Below, in pieces: positions 54,018 to 64,000 of a stretch of DNA of 64,000 nucleotides; positions within the stretch are counted from its first letter, which is position 1; every line of letters starts with the position of its first letter. The stretch comes from Listeria monocytogenes ATCC 19117 (lineage in GTDB: Bacteria > Bacillota > Bacilli > Lactobacillales > Listeriaceae). The notes below the pieces were generated by a model. That model saw only the letters and a list, made by a program, of their open reading frames with translations, was not told where the DNA came from and did no database searches. The stretch spans positions 1,674,001-1,738,000 of the forward strand of contig NC_018584.1 of NCBI RefSeq assembly GCF_000307025.1, written 5' to 3'. The position numbers were made by a program, and so were the translations under genes.

Positions 54018-55186
54018 TTCGCAACACTTCCCTTCTTAATGAAAGAAAGTGCTTGTTTTAAATCAGCAATCAAGTCATCGGCATCTTCTAGTCCAGCTGA
54101 AAAACGTAATAATCCTGGCGTAATTCCTTGCGCCAAACGCTCCTCTTCCGGAACAGCCGCATGAGACATTTTAGCCGGGTAAGAAAGAATACTCTCCACC
54201 GCGCCCAAACTCACAGAAAATACCGGCAATTCCAAATGTGTTACTAGTTCTCGCACAGCTTCCTCACTGCCTAAATCAAACGATAAAACGGCCCCGCCAC
54301 TTGTCGCCTGTTCCACTTGAATGTCATAACCCGCATGAGAAGGTAACCACGGATAATGCACTGCCACCACATCTGGCTCCGCATTTAAAAATAGCGCAAT
54401 TTTCTCCGCTGTTTCCGTCCCAGCCTTCATCCGCACAGAAAGTGTTTTTAGTCCGCGCAATAACAACCACGAATCCTGCACTCCAAGAACCCCACCAGTC
54501 GAATTTTGCAAAAAGTACACTGCTTCAGCCAGATTAGGATTATTGGTGACAATTAGCCCCGCCAAAATATCACTATGCCCTCCAAGAAATTTCGTCGCAC
54601 TATGAATAACCAAGTCTGCACCTAATTCTAACGGTTTTTGAATTAACGGCGTCAAAAATGTATTATCAACAAACGTATAACACCCATTCGCTTTCGCAAG
54701 TTTTGCAACAGTCCGAATATCTGTCACATGCAGCAACGGATTAGAAGGTGTTTCCAAGTAAACCAGTTTCGTATTCGCTTGAAATGCCTTCGCAACTTCG
54801 TCAATATTTGTCGTATCAACAAAAGTATGCGTAATCCCAAAACGCGGCAACACTTGCTCCACAAAACGAAACGTCCCGCCGTACACATCTTTCGCAATGA
54901 TAAAATGGTCTCCCTTAGAAAGAGTAAAGAGCGCTGCAGAAACAGCCGCCATCCCACTAGCAAAGGCAAAACCATTCGTACCACCTTCCAGTTCCGCAAT
55001 CGCTTGTTCCACTTTTTCTCTCGTTGGGTTCCCACTTCTCGCATAATCATAAGCGTGATAATTATCAAAGTCATGCTGATGGAAAGTAGACGATAAATGA
55101 ATTGGCGTATTAAGCGCACCTGTCTCTTTATCAATCCCGAGGCTCGCTTTAATCACAGCCGTATCTTGCGCATATTCATTAGCCAC
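54014..55186 (-). CDS. metC: Cystathionine beta-lyase
   Basis: A 390-residue PLP enzyme of the Cys/Met metabolism family. The Schiff-base Lys is in VIHSATKFLGGHSD, phosphate-cup residues are in YDYARSGNPTREKVEQAI and FASGMAAVSAAL. It splits cystathionine to homocysteine, pyruvate and ammonia. Family members are difficult to separate by eye; order in the operon (metI then metC) supports beta-lyase. The start is GTG after AAGGGGTG, and it overlaps the end of metI by eight bases. Confidence 0.9.
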   Translation of the reverse strand: MANEYAQDTAVIKASLGIDKETGALNTPIHLSSTFHQHDFDNYHAYDYARSGNPTREKVEQAIAELEGGTNGFAFASGMAAVSAALFTLSKGDHFIIAKDVYGGTFRFVEQVLPRFGITHTFVDTTNIDEVAKAFQANTKLVYLETPSNPLLHVTDIRTVAKLAKANGCYTFVDNTFLTPLIQKPLELGADLVIHSATKFLGGHSDILAGLIVTNNPNLAEAVYFLQNSTGGVLGVQDSWLLLRGLKTLSVRMKAGTETAEKIALFLNAEPDVVAVHYPWLPSHAGYDIQVEQATSGGAVLSFDLGSEEAVRELVTHLELPVFSVSLGAVESILSYPAKMSHAAVPEEERLAQGITPGLLRFSAGLEDADDLIADLKQALSFIKKGSVAK

Positions 55187-56302
55187 GAGCGCTCACCCCT
55201 TCCAAAACCGCATCGAGTGCCTTAGATAAATCAGCAATCAAATCTTCACTAGCTTCAATTCCAACCGAAATGCGCAATAATTTGTCTGTAAGTCCATAAG
55301 AATTCCGCAACTCTTCAGGAATATCTGCGTGCGTTTGTGTTGTTGGATAAGTAATCAAACTCTCCACCCCGCCTAAACTTTCCGCAAAAGTAAATAACTC
55401 AAGTTCTTTCAAAAGTGGCGATACGAGCGCCGCATCTTGAATAAAGAAACTAATCATCCCACCGCGCCCTGGATAACGAACTTCCTCCACCAATTCATGT
55501 GATTCCAAAAACGCCGCGATTTTCTCTGCATTCGCTTGATGTTGTCTTACACGCAAAACCAGCGTCTTAAGGCCACGAATCAATAACCAACTATCAAATG
55601 GCGATAGCACTGCACCCGTCGCATTTAACTGATTAAAAAAGAAATTCCCAAGTCGCTCCTCTTTTACAATAACCGCCCCAGCAAGCACATCATTATGCCC
55701 ACCAAGATACTTCGTCGCACTATGAATCACAATATCCGCGCCCAAAGTTAACGGCTGTTGTAAAATTGGTGTATAAAATGTATTATCCACAATCACAAGT
55801 AAATCATGCGCACCTGCCCATTCAGACACAGCCGCAATATCTGTTTCCTGCATTAAAGGATTTGTTGGTGTCTCAATAAAAATCGCCTTCGTTTCCGGAC
55901 GAACTAATTTCTCCAAATCAGCAATCTCCGCCCCGTCCCAATACGAAAATCCAATATTATATTGCGCACCAAACTGTTCAAAATATCTAAAAGTCCCCCC
56001 GTACAATCCTGTGAACTAATAATATGTTCGCCAGTTTTAAAAAGCTGGAAAACAAGTTGAATCGCACTCATCCCTGAACTCGTTGCAAAAGCATGCGTTC
56101 CATTTTCTAGTTCCGCGAGCGCTTCCTGTAAAGCATCTCGCGTCGGATTTCCAGTTCTAGTATAATCATACCCCGTTGACACTCCAAGATCGGCATGCTG
56201 GTAAGCTGTAGAGAAGTAGACTGGCATATTGACAGCACCCGTTCTTTCACATTTTCTATTTCCAATTTGCGCTGCTATCGTCTCTTGTTTCAGCTTTGCC
56301 AT
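55179..56302 (-). pseudogene. metI: Cystathionine gamma-synthase / O-acetylhomoserine (thiol)-lyase, frameshifted
   Basis: A MetI-type PLP enzyme of about 374 residues in two frames. The first part (MAKLKQETIAAQIGNRKCER to GEHIISSQD) ends out of frame after codon 98 or so; the remainder (YGGTFRYFEQFGAQYNIGF to EGVSARG, with the PLP Lys in VIHSATKYLGGHND) continues in another frame. The break is at 56004-56006: the minus strand reads CAGGATTGTACGGGG where CAGGATTTGTACGGGG would restore SSQDLYGGT, so one T is missing. The total of 1124 bases is one short of 375 codons. It may be a real null mutation, a reversible slippage site or a sequencing error. The gene lies second in metE-metI-metC-yitJ. 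Confidence 0.9.
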
Positions 56303-56323
56303 AATTACCTCTCCTCCATTCCT

Positions 56324-58621
56324 TTATTTCTCTAATACTTGATATTCCGCACGAACTTCTTTAGTCGCTTTAATCATATCTTGAAGTGCCGCAATCGTTT
56401 CAGGCTCTTTACGCGTTTTCAACCCACAATCTGGGTTAATCCAAAATTGTTTTGCATCAATTGCACGTAACGCTCGGCGAATATTGTCTTGGATTTCAGT
56501 CACAGTCGGAACGCGTGGACTATGAATATCATAAACCCCAAGGCCAATTTCCTTATCATACGTCACTTCCTCAAATGTCGAAATTATCTCCCCGTGACTT
56601 CTTGACGTTTCAATCGAAATAACATCCGCATCTAGAGCACTAATCGTATCAATAATATCGTCAAAGTCCGAATAACACATATGCGTATGAATTTGCGTAT
56701 CATTTTGGACCGAAGCAGTCGTTAATTTAAACGAATAAACTGCATCATCTAAATATTTTTGCCATCTTGCTTGTTTTAATGGTAAACCTTCACGTAAAGC
56801 TGGCTCATCCACTTGGATAACTTTAATGCCATTACGTTCTAACGCTTCTACTTCTTTACGAAGCGCAAGTCCAACCTGATTTGCAACTACACTCTCCGGC
56901 ACATCATCACGAACAAAACTCCAATTAATAATTGTCACCGGCGCCGTTAGCATTCCCTTCACTGGGCGCTTCGTTAACGACTGGGCATAGACACTTTCTT
57001 TCACGGTAATTTCCTCTGTAAAAGCAACATCCCCGTAGATAAGTGGTGGACGAACCGCTCTCGAACCATAAGACTGTACCCATCCAAATTTAGTTGCTTG
57101 GAAACCAGCCAATTTTTGCCCGAAATATTCCACCATATCTGTCCGTTCAAATTCCCCGTGAACTAATACATCAATATCCAAATCCTCTTGAATTTTAATC
57201 CAGCGAGCCGTTTCTTTTTCAATAAAAGCATTATATTCTGCATCGGTTATGTTCCCTTTTAACCAGTCAGCGCGCGTCTTCCGAACTTCCGGTGATTGTG
57301 GAAAACTTCCGATTGTTGTCGTTGGGAAAAGCGGTAATTTCAACCAAGCATGTTGCAACTTAATCCGTTCCGCAAATGGCAACTCCCGGTCCACCCGCAC
57401 ATTTTTCAAATTAGCAATCGCTTCTTGAACTTCTAAATTATTTCGATGGCTAGATTCATTGAGCGCCGTCACTGCTGCACGAGATTCTTCTAGTTCAGCT
57501 GCCACACTTTCCGCACCATTCGTCAAAGCCTTCGTCAAAATAGTAATCTCCTCTAATTTTTGATCAGCAAATGATAAGCCACCAAGAATCACTTCATCCA
57601 AATCTGGCTCACTTAACTTCGTCACTGGTACATGGAGCAATGAATTAGAAGGTTGAACAATCAATTTTCCATCCGCCACATAATTCGCAATCTCCGTAAG
57701 TAGTTCCAGTTTAGCATCCAAGTCACTACGCCAAACATTCCGTCCATCCACCACACCGGCCGCTAAATACTTATCTTCCGGAAATCCGTGAGCTTTTAAC
57801 GCTTTTATCGAATCACCATGATCATGAACAAAGTCAATCCCAATCGCCGCAACTGGTAAATTAACAACCTCTTCATAATAATCCAAACTTTCAAAATAAG
57901 TTTGTAACTCTATTTTCAAATTTGGAACTGCCGTTTGAAACGCTTGATATACTTTTTCAAATAACGCAATTTCTTTTTTATCAAAACTAGTTGCAAGATA
58001 TGGCTCGTCAATTTGCACCCACTTGGCACCAGCTGCCTCAAGTTCTTTCAAAATCTCTACATACGCCGGAATAAATTTATCTAACAATACTTCAAAACTT
58101 TTTGCATCGCTACCTTTTCCAAGTTTTAAATAAGTAATTGGCCCAACAAGCACTGGTTTTCCTTCAATACCAAGCTCTTTCTTCGCTTCTTCGTAATAGT
58201 ATAGTGCCCGATTATCCAACACTTTCGGCTCCGCATCAGCGAGTTCTGGAACAATATAGTGATAGTTCGTATTAAACCATTTAGTCATTTCAGAGGCCAC
58301 CGCGTCATTTTTACCACGTGCAATATCAAAATATGTATTTAGCGAAACTTTCCCTCCATCATGCTGAAAACGTTTTGGAATAATCCCAAATGTAACACTC
58401 GTATCAAGCACTTGATCATAAAAACTAAAGTCACCAACTGGAATCAAATCAATCCCTTTATCTTGTTGTTTTTTTAGCGCATGTAATCTTAGAATCTTTG
58501 TTTCCGCCAATAATTCCTTTTCTGAAATTGTGCCATTCCAAAACTTTTCTAGTGCACGTTTCCATTCACGTTTCTCTCCAAGTCTCGGATACCCCAAGTT
58601 TGAACTAATTGCCTTTACCAT
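56324..58621 (-). CDS. metE: Cobalamin-independent methionine synthase
   Basis: A 765-residue MetE, transferring a methyl group from 5-methyl-THF-triglutamate to homocysteine. The N-terminal barrel starts [20 protein letters not shown]; the C-terminal catalytic barrel holds [19 protein letters not shown], the zinc ligands in [10 protein letters not shown] and [10 protein letters not shown], and [14 protein letters not shown]. The ATG at 58621 is preceded by AAGGTGAT; the frame is open 11 codons further without better support. First gene of a SAM-riboswitch-controlled methionine operon. Confidence 0.97.
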
Positions 58622-58655
58622 ACTTATCACCTTATCCTCTCCATTTTTTGCCAAT

Positions 58656-58840
58656 AAAAAACCTCCCTAGAGAACTAGAGAGGTTTGGAAGTTTCGATAC
58701 ACAAATACAGTGAAACTTTTTAAGTCTCTCTTATCTCTCGAAGCATCACACTTCGCAGGATTTAGCACCTTTTCAACGAATTGAAAGGTTGCTGGGTTTC
58801 AACGGGCCAGTCCCTCTACCACTCATAATAAGAGTAATTT
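58656..58840 (-). promoter_or_regulatory. SAM-I riboswitch (S-box) of the met operon
   Basis: On the minus strand: GGTAGAGGGACTGGCCC, GAAACCCAGCAACC and a GGTGCTAAATCC block in S-box order (aptamer about 58724-58840), then a terminator stem AAACCTCTCTAG with its partner and T-run at 58656-58688. Confidence 0.95.
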
Positions 58841-58879
58841 ATTTAGTTTTTTTTAATCACTTAAATTGGATTGAAATCA

Positions 58880-58909
58880 TCATACCACTTGCACCTAAAA
58901 ACTGTCAAT
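58880..58909 (-). promoter_or_regulatory. met operon promoter
   Basis: On the minus strand TTGACA (58904-58909) and TATGAT (58880-58885) with 18-bp spacing and TG before the -10. Confidence 0.8.
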
Positions 58910-58911
58910 CA

Positions 58912-60087
58912 TTAATTTCCCATTTTCTTTTCAAGTGCATCTTTCCGAGCTCCAAATACTAGCAACAAACAGCCAAGCACAAGGATTCCGGCTACTACAA
59001 AATAAAATATTTGATTTCCAAAAATCCCGATCATCATTCCAGTCGCGCTCGGCCCAATAATGCTCCCCAAACTGAAGCACATGCCAACCAAAATATTCCC
59101 AGCCGGAAGCAATTCAAGTGGCGTTAAATCCGTCATATAAGATAATCCAAGCGAGTATAAAGATCCAAGTAAAATCCCCAAAACAAAGAAGAAAACCACA
59201 TATAAAACTGGTATCTTAACAAATGCTGTCAACATAAAAACAACTGCTCCTGCTCCCGTCAAAAGAGGTAAAACTTTTCCTCGTCCAAACTTATCACTAA
59301 CAATCCCAATAGGCACCTGAAAAATAATCGTCCCTACCGAAAAAGAAGAAATAACCATCGCTATCATCATCGTATCGAGCCCATCGCGCAACCCAACAAC
59401 CGGAAAAGTCGCATTAAGTCCAGTCTCCAAAATTCCATATAAAAACGGTGGAATCATCGCTACCCAAGCCAATTTAAATACATCCGAAAAACGTTTCAAA
59501 CTACCCCAAAAAGATATTTTTCGAATTACAGCCTTTTCAGCAACAAAGTCATTACGAACAAACCAAACGAGTCCCCAAGCTATCAAAACTAAAATTCCAG
59601 ATAAAAAGAAAGGCAAGTTCGCATTTATTTTTGCCAAATTAACCAATTGTGGCCCAATCGCAAATCCTAATGAGAAAAACAACCCATAAATAGCCATATT
59701 CCGGCCACGTTTACTTGGATCACTCATCGCCCCAATCCAAGTCTGCGAAGAAAAATGTAACATATGATCCCCCACACCAATAAGCAACCTTAATATAAAC
59801 CAAAAATATAAATTAAACCAAATTGGAAAAGCCAAAATCGAAACCGCAACTAGTCCTCCCCCAACTAAAATAATCGGCTTATAACCATATTTATGAAGTG
59901 GGGCCTCAATAAATGGAGAAATAAGTAAAACTCCTAAATAGATTCCCGTAGCATGAAACCCATTAATTCCTGCACTTATACCTTTCTCTTCTAATATTAT
60001 CGCAATAAGAGGTAATAAAACCCCCTGTGACAATCCTGAAATGGCAACAACCATCGTCAAAATCCAAAACTTCCCTTTAGCCCCCAT
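58912..60087 (-). CDS. Major facilitator superfamily transporter
   Basis: A 391-residue MFS protein with 12 predicted helices. The loop between helices 8 and 9 carries FGRGKVLPLL (GIVSDKFGRGKV), the family motif A in its second-half form, and the first-half equivalent lies near HKYGYKPIILV. The pattern fits sugar/drug-type efflux or uptake carriers; the substrate cannot be told. The ATG at 60087 follows TTGGAGG by six bases; the longer upstream frame crosses the tRNA terminator and is rejected. It is a single gene between the tRNA cluster and the met operon. Position fits lmo1682. Confidence 0.87.
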   Translation of the reverse strand: MGAKGKFWILTMVVAISGLSQGVLLPLIAIILEEKGISAGINGFHATGIYLGVLLISPFIEAPLHKYGYKPIILVGGGLVAVSILAFPIWFNLYFWFILRLLIGVGDHMLHFSSQTWIGAMSDPSKRGRNMAIYGLFFSLGFAIGPQLVNLAKINANLPFFLSGILVLIAWGLVWFVRNDFVAEKAVIRKISFWGSLKRFSDVFKLAWVAMIPPFLYGILETGLNATFPVVGLRDGLDTMMIAMVISSFSVGTIIFQVPIGIVSDKFGRGKVLPLLTGAGAVVFMLTAFVKIPVLYVVFFFVLGILLGSLYSLGLSYMTDLTPLELLPAGNILVGMCFSLGSIIGPSATGMMIGIFGNQIFYFVVAGILVLGCLLLVFGARKDALEKKMGN

Positions 60088-60111
60088 TAGATACCTCCAA
60101 AACTTTACTAA

Positions 60112-60142
60112 ATAAAAAAACAATGTCACAAATTGACATTGT
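60112..60142 (-). terminator. Terminator of the rRNA/tRNA operon
   Basis: On the minus strand ACAATGTCA and TGACATTGT pair around ATTTG and are followed by TTTTTTTATT, ten bases after the last tRNA. Confidence 0.85.
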
Positions 60143-60151
60143 TCTTTAGGA

Positions 60152-60223
60152 TGACCCGTACGGGATTCGAACCCGTGTTACCGCCGTGAAAGGGCGGTGT
60201 CTTAACCGCTTGACCAACGGGCC
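60152..60223 (-). tRNA. tRNA-Glu (TTC)
   Basis: Cloverleaf with acceptor GGCCCGT/ACGGGTC; anticodon loop CTTTCAC. Last tRNA of the cluster; CCA not encoded. Confidence 0.97.
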
Positions 60224-60228
60224 ATATC

Positions 60229-60319
60229 TGGCGGAGAAGGAGGGATTTGAACCCTCGCGCCGCGCGAGCGACCTACACCCTTAGCAGGGGCGCCTCTTCA
60301 GCCACTTGAGTACTTCCCC
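60229..60319 (-). tRNA. tRNA-Ser (GCT)
   Basis: Class II tRNA with long variable arm (GTCGCTCGCGCGGCGCGAGG region); acceptor GGGGAAG/CTTCTCC; anticodon loop CTGCTAA. CCA is encoded. Confidence 0.97.
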
Positions 60320-60353
60320 AGATATAAAAAACTTATTCTTATTGAAAGAATAA

Positions 60354-60426
60354 CTCCACAGGCAGGACTCGAACCTGCGACCGATCGGTTAACAGCCGAT
60401 TGCTCTACCAACTGAGCTACTGTGGA
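60354..60426 (-). tRNA. tRNA-Asn (GTT)
   Basis: Acceptor TCCACAG/CTGTGGA; anticodon loop CTGTTAA. CCA not encoded. Confidence 0.97.
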
Positions 60427-60432
60427 ATAAAA

Positions 60433-60506
<74 letters not shown>

Positions 60507-60531
60507 CAGTAAAACTATATTCATGGTAAAA

Positions 60532-60602
60532 AGCGGGTGATGGGAATCGAACCCACGACAACAGCTTGGAAGGCTGTAGTTTTACCACTAAACTACACCC
60601 GC
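60532..60602 (-). tRNA. tRNA-Gly (TCC)
   Basis: Acceptor GCGGGTG/CACCCGC; anticodon loop CTTCCAA. CCA not encoded. Confidence 0.97.
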
Positions 60603-60626
60603 ATAATATAATTTTTAAAAACAAAG

Positions 60627-60700
60627 GGCGGATAATGGGAATCGAACCCACGAATGCCTGAACCACAATCAGGTGCGTTAACCACTTCGCCATATCCGCC
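60627..60700 (-). tRNA. tRNA-His (GTG)
   Basis: Includes the encoded G-1 paired with discriminator C73; acceptor GCGGATA/TATCCGC; anticodon loop TTGTGGT. CCA not encoded. Confidence 0.96.
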
Positions 60701-60727
60701 ATAAGGCAAAAATGTTTAAAAAAAGAA

Positions 60728-60800
60728 TGGCTTGGGACAGAATCGAACTGCCGACACCTTGAGCTTCAATCAAGTGCTCTACCAACTGAGCTACCAAGCC
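60728..60800 (-). tRNA. tRNA-Phe (GAA)
   Basis: Acceptor GGCTTGG/CCAAGCC; anticodon loop TTGAAGC. CCA not encoded. Confidence 0.97.
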
Positions 60801-60804
60801 ATAA

Positions 60805-60880
60805 TGGCGGTCCCGACGGGATTTGAACCCGCGATCTCCTGCGTGACAGGCAGGCATGTTAACCCCTACACCACGGAACC
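60805..60880 (-). tRNA. tRNA-Asp (GTC)
   Basis: Acceptor GGTTCCG/CGGGACC; anticodon loop CTGTCAC. CCA is encoded. Confidence 0.97.
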
Positions 60881-60884
60881 ACTA

Positions 60885-60958
<74 letters not shown>

Positions 60959-61000
60959 ACAATAATATTAAATTTTAGTCCACATATCACAAGTGAAAAA

Positions 61001-61090
61001 CGGAGGAAGAGGGATTCGAACCCCCGCGCGGTATTACCCGCCTGTCGGTTTTCAAGACCGATCCCTTCAGCCAGACTTGGGTATTCCTCC
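61001..61090 (-). tRNA. tRNA-Ser (TGA)
   Basis: Class II tRNA; acceptor GGAGGAA/TTCCTCC; anticodon loop CTTGAAA. CCA not encoded. Confidence 0.97.
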
Positions 61091-61112
61091 ATGATAATAA
61101 TAAAGTGACAAG

Positions 61113-61186
61113 TGGACCTTGCAGGACTCGAACCTGCGACCGGACGGTTATGAGCCGTCTGCTCTAACCAACTGAGCTAAAGGTCC
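61113..61186 (-). tRNA. tRNA with CAT anticodon, probably tRNA-Ile2
   Basis: Acceptor GGACCTT/AAGGTCC; anticodon loop CTCATAA. The body (AGCAGACGGCTCATAACCG, GGTCGC arm) resembles the Ile2 tRNA of E. coli and B. subtilis, whose C34 is changed to lysidine by TilS to read AUA. It could instead be elongator Met. Confidence 0.85.
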
Positions 61187-61197
61187 AAGATTGAAAA

Positions 61198-61271
61198 TAG
61201 CGGCGGAGGGAGTCGAACCCACGACCTTTCGGGTATGAACCGAATGCTCTAGCCAGCTGAGCTACACCGCC
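61198..61271 (-). tRNA. tRNA-Met (CAT), elongator
   Basis: Acceptor GGCGGTG/CGCCGCT (G-U end pair); anticodon loop TTCATAC, as in the B. subtilis elongator Met tRNA. CCA not encoded. Confidence 0.93.
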
Positions 61272-61313
61272 ATAATAATAAGGCAACTATTTTCTACTTA
61301 AATGTGAAGCAAG

Positions 61314-61386
61314 TGGAGCCTAGCGGGATCGAACCGCTGACCTCCTGCGTGCAAAGCAGGCGCTCTCCCAGCTGAGCTAAGGCCCC
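61314..61386 (-). tRNA. tRNA-Ala (TGC)
   Basis: Acceptor GGGGCCT/AGGCTCC with the G3-T70 pair that identifies alanine tRNA; anticodon loop TTTGCAC. Confidence 0.97.
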
Positions 61387-61408
61387 ATAATAATAAGGGA
61401 TTAAACTA

Positions 61409-61482
61409 TCGGGAAGACAGGATTCGAACCTGCGACCCCTTGGTCCCAAACCAAGTGCTCTACCAAGCTGAGCTACTTCCCG
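61409..61482 (-). tRNA. tRNA-Pro (TGG)
   Basis: Acceptor CGGGAAG/CTTCCCG; anticodon loop TTTGGGA. Confidence 0.97.
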
Positions 61483-61492
61483 TTTAATAAAG

Positions 61493-61566
61493 TGCGCCCA
61501 AGAGGAGTCGAACCTCTAACCGCTTGATTCGTAGTCAAGTACTCTATCCAGTTGAGCTATGGGCGC
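61493..61566 (-). tRNA. tRNA-Arg (ACG)
   Basis: Acceptor GCGCCCA/TGGGCGC; anticodon loop CTACGAA; A34 expected to be deaminated to inosine by TadA. Confidence 0.97.
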
Positions 61567-61575
61567 AAATAAAAG

Positions 61576-61661
61576 TGCCGAGGACCGGAATCGAACCGGT
61601 ACGGATATCACTATCCGCAGGATTTTAAGTCCTGTGCGTCTGCCAGTTCCGCCACCCCGGC
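61576..61661 (-). tRNA. tRNA-Leu (TAA)
   Basis: Class II tRNA; acceptor GCCGGGG/CCTCGGC; anticodon loop CTTAAAA. Confidence 0.97.
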
Positions 61662-61675
61662 GTTGCTATAAAATA

Positions 61676-61750
61676 TGGAGCGGAAGACGGGGTTCGAACC
61701 CGCGACCCCCACCTTGGCAAGGTGATGTTCTACCACTGAACTACTTCCGC
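61676..61750 (-). tRNA. tRNA-Gly (GCC)
   Basis: Acceptor GCGGAAG/CTTCCGC; anticodon loop TTGCCAA. CCA is encoded. Confidence 0.97.
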
Positions 61751-61765
61751 ATATTCCATAATAAG

Positions 61766-61847
61766 TGCGGGTGAAGGGACTTGAACCCCCACGCCTCGCG
61801 GCGCCAGATCCTAAATCTGGTGCGTCTGCCAATTCCGCCACACCCGC
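61766..61847 (-). tRNA. tRNA-Leu (TAG)
   Basis: Class II tRNA; acceptor GCGGGTG/CACCCGC; anticodon loop TTTAGGA. Confidence 0.97.
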
Positions 61848-61852
61848 AAAAG

Positions 61853-61925
61853 TGAGCCGTGCTGGGTTCGAACCAGCGACCCTCTGATTAAAAGTCAGAT
61901 GCTCTACCAACTGAGCTAACGGCTC
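61853..61925 (-). tRNA. tRNA-Lys (TTT)
   Basis: Acceptor GAGCCGT/ACGGCTC; anticodon loop CTTTTAA. A target of the mnm5s2U pathway to which the ytqAB-like genes belong. Confidence 0.97.
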
Positions 61926-61965
61926 TCTACAATAAAAATATGTATTATCATAAAGTTAATATTAA

Positions 61966-62041
61966 TGGTGCCGGCTGCAAGAGTCGAACTCGCGACCTAC
62001 TGATTACAAATCAGTTGCTCTACCAACTGAGCTAAGCCGGC
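61966..62041 (-). tRNA. tRNA-Thr (TGT)
   Basis: Acceptor GCCGGCT/AGCCGGC; anticodon loop TTTGTAA. CCA is encoded. Confidence 0.97.
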
Positions 62042-62049
62042 ATAAAAAA

Positions 62050-62122
62050 TGGAGGTTAACGGGATCGAACCGCTGACCCTCTGCTTGTAAGGCAGATGCT
62101 CTCCCAGCTGAGCTAAACCTCC
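62050..62122 (-). tRNA. tRNA-Val (TAC)
   Basis: Acceptor GGAGGTT/AACCTCC; anticodon loop CTTACAA. First tRNA after the 5S gene. Confidence 0.97.
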
Positions 62123-62130
62123 AGAAATAC

Positions 62131-62247
62131 TGCCCGGCAGCGACCTACTCTCGCAGGGGGAAGCCCCCAACTACCATTGGCGCAGAGAAGCTTAACTACC
62201 GTGTTCGGGATGGGAACGGGTGTGACCTTCTCGCCATAACTACCAGA
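62131..62247 (-). rRNA. rrf: 5S ribosomal RNA
   Basis: About 116 nt on the minus strand, opening CTGGTAGTTATGGCG and ending CTGCCGGGCA, which pair as helix I; the middle has the universal CCCATCCCGAACACGG segment. It lies between 23S and tRNA-Val. Confidence 0.96.
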
Positions 62248-62326
62248 CAATATTTAAGTTGTTGAAAGATTGCTCTCTCAAACTAGAGAAGAAAGGGTTC
62301 AGTTAGGTAACTTCGTTTCATTTTTT

Positions 62327-64000
<1,674 letters not shown>

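Overview
The window is a chromosomal segment of a low-GC Firmicute, almost certainly a Listeria sensu stricto species. The gene order matches what I recall of the L. monocytogenes lmo1638-lmo1682 region (tag, citB, an RsbR paralogue, SNF2 helicase, sbcCD, paired ABC exporter, tsf-rpsB, leuS, asnB, metK, lapB-like adhesin, men genes, met operon, MFS pump, tRNA/rRNA block). TTG and GTG starts with strong GGAGG sites, A/T-rich intergenic DNA, T-box and S-box leaders and the 21-tRNA cluster in B. subtilis rrnB order all fit. Species cannot be fixed by eye. A murPQR cassette between rpsB and leuS is not something I recall from EGD-e.

Layout. 0-14.7 kb: the start of an S66 peptidase gene, tag, a small membrane protein, aconitase with CcpC-type sites, a stress cluster (SNF2 helicase, YflT-like protein, RsbR-type STAS protein), SbcC/SbcD nuclease, an acyltransferase, a lipoprotein with a long leader, and a CcdC-like protein. 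14.7-18.6 kb: a BmrCD-like heterodimeric multidrug ABC exporter, preceded by an unannotated 32-codon leader ORF and a terminator-like hairpin. 18.7-22.1 kb: a small island of secreted or membrane proteins of mostly unknown function (acidic secreted protein, metzincin protease, VanZ-like protein, secreted basic protein) with an 80-bp duplicated upstream sequence. 22.2-24.0 kb: rpsB-tsf. 24.1-28.0 kb: a broken gene, then murR and murQ-murP for N-acetylmuramic acid uptake and use.

28.0-36.4 kb: leuS with a T-box, the ytqA-ytqB pair (tRNA wobble modification), asnB, metK with a SAM riboswitch, and a small membrane protein. 36.4-41.6 kb: a 1718-residue LapB-like surface protein with ten Ig-like repeats. 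41.6-44.8 kb: a 2-hydroxyacid dehydrogenase, DUF2584 protein, NUDIX hydrolase, YidD and a Zur-controlled zinc-binding lipoprotein. 44.8-52.1 kb: the menaquinone set menFDHBE with divergent menA. 52.1-58.9 kb: a SAM-riboswitch-controlled methionine operon metE-metI-metC-yitJ, in which metI carries a one-base deletion. 58.9-64.0 kb: an MFS transporter, then 21 tRNAs, 5S and the 3' part of 23S of one rRNA operon, all on the minus strand.

The points most worth a second look are the leader-peptide attenuator upstream of the exporter, the leuS-3'-end-like remnant and broken gene flanking murPQR, the duplicated element upstream of two secreted-protein genes, the metI frameshift, and the non-canonical sorting signal of the LapB-like protein.
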